Assembly (NCBI GenBank): GCA_938028565.1
Contig: CALIZS010000017.1
Span: 1 to 5,518, forward strand
Reading direction: 5' to 3'
Length of the DNA: 5,518 bases
From: an uncultured Atopobium sp.
GTDB lineage: Bacteria; Actinomycetota; Coriobacteriia; Coriobacteriales; Atopobiaceae
The notes beneath the pieces were generated by a model that saw only the letters and a list, made by a program, of their open reading frames with translations, did no database searches and was not told where the DNA came from. A program made the translations under genes and the position numbers. Within the stretch, counting starts at the first letter, position 1; every line of letters begins with the position of its first letter. Shown piece by piece: positions 5,431 through 5,518 of the stretch.

Positions 5431-5518
5431 AGCACCACCTTGCCTTTCTCTTAATGAGACACATTGGCCCAAAGCCGCCTCATGACAAGTCTTAATAACT
5501 TGATAATATGCCATGAAA
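5431..5518 (-). promoter_or_regulatory. Probable operon leader with -10-like box and inverted repeat
   Basis: If IIA starts at the GTG, this is the 5' leader. On the minus strand TATTAT (5508-5503) matches five of six -10 consensus bases; its -35 box would lie outside the window. Just downstream is the inverted repeat CAAGT-N7-ACTTG (5502-5498 and 5490-5486), which would overlap a start point and so could be an operator. It shares the octamer ACTTGTCA with the palindrome in the IIB-IIC spacer. Alternatively the same bases could encode an N-terminal extension of IIA from ATG 5514. Confidence 0.3.

Overview
The window is a single block of seven genes, all on the minus strand (read right to left), flanked by short non-coding ends. 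In order of transcription it encodes three components of an ascorbate-family phosphotransferase system: IIA (5430-4975), IIB (4975-4676) and IIC (4512-3205). These are followed by a small two-helix membrane protein with a PH-like cytosolic part (3105-2506), a stand-alone SIS-domain sugar-phosphate isomerase (2449-1841), a DapA/NanA-superfamily pyruvate aldolase (1803-907) and a KDPG-aldolase-family protein (834-184). A clear intrinsic terminator at 44-76 closes the unit. No RNA genes, insertion sequences or CRISPR arrays are visible.

Gene spacing is operon-like. The IIA and IIB genes overlap in a TAATG, and the remaining gaps are 37-163 nt. Two gaps carry extra structure. The 163-nt IIB-IIC spacer contains three adjacent inverted repeats and a competing longer fold. 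The IIC-membrane-protein gap contains a GC-rich hairpin that looks like a weak internal terminator, which could make the transporter genes more abundant than the enzyme genes.

Working model (inference): the PTS imports and phosphorylates a sugar or sugar acid, the SIS protein interconverts an aldose/ketose phosphate, and one or both Schiff-base aldolases split a 2-keto-3-deoxy acid (phosphate) into pyruvate plus an aldehyde. The known ascorbate enzymes (lactonase UlaG, decarboxylase UlaD, epimerases UlaE/UlaF) are absent. Several IIC positions that I recall as ligand-contacting in E. coli UlaA are changed, so the substrate is probably not L-ascorbate. A dehydratase, kinase or regulator that would complete the pathway is not in the window.

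Organism: a bacterium with moderate GC content, Shine-Dalgarno-led genes and PTS-based carbohydrate use. The protein style and codon use suggest a host-associated Actinomycetota member of the Coriobacteriia (Atopobium/Olsenella-like) or a Firmicute. This is a low-confidence impression from reading alone.
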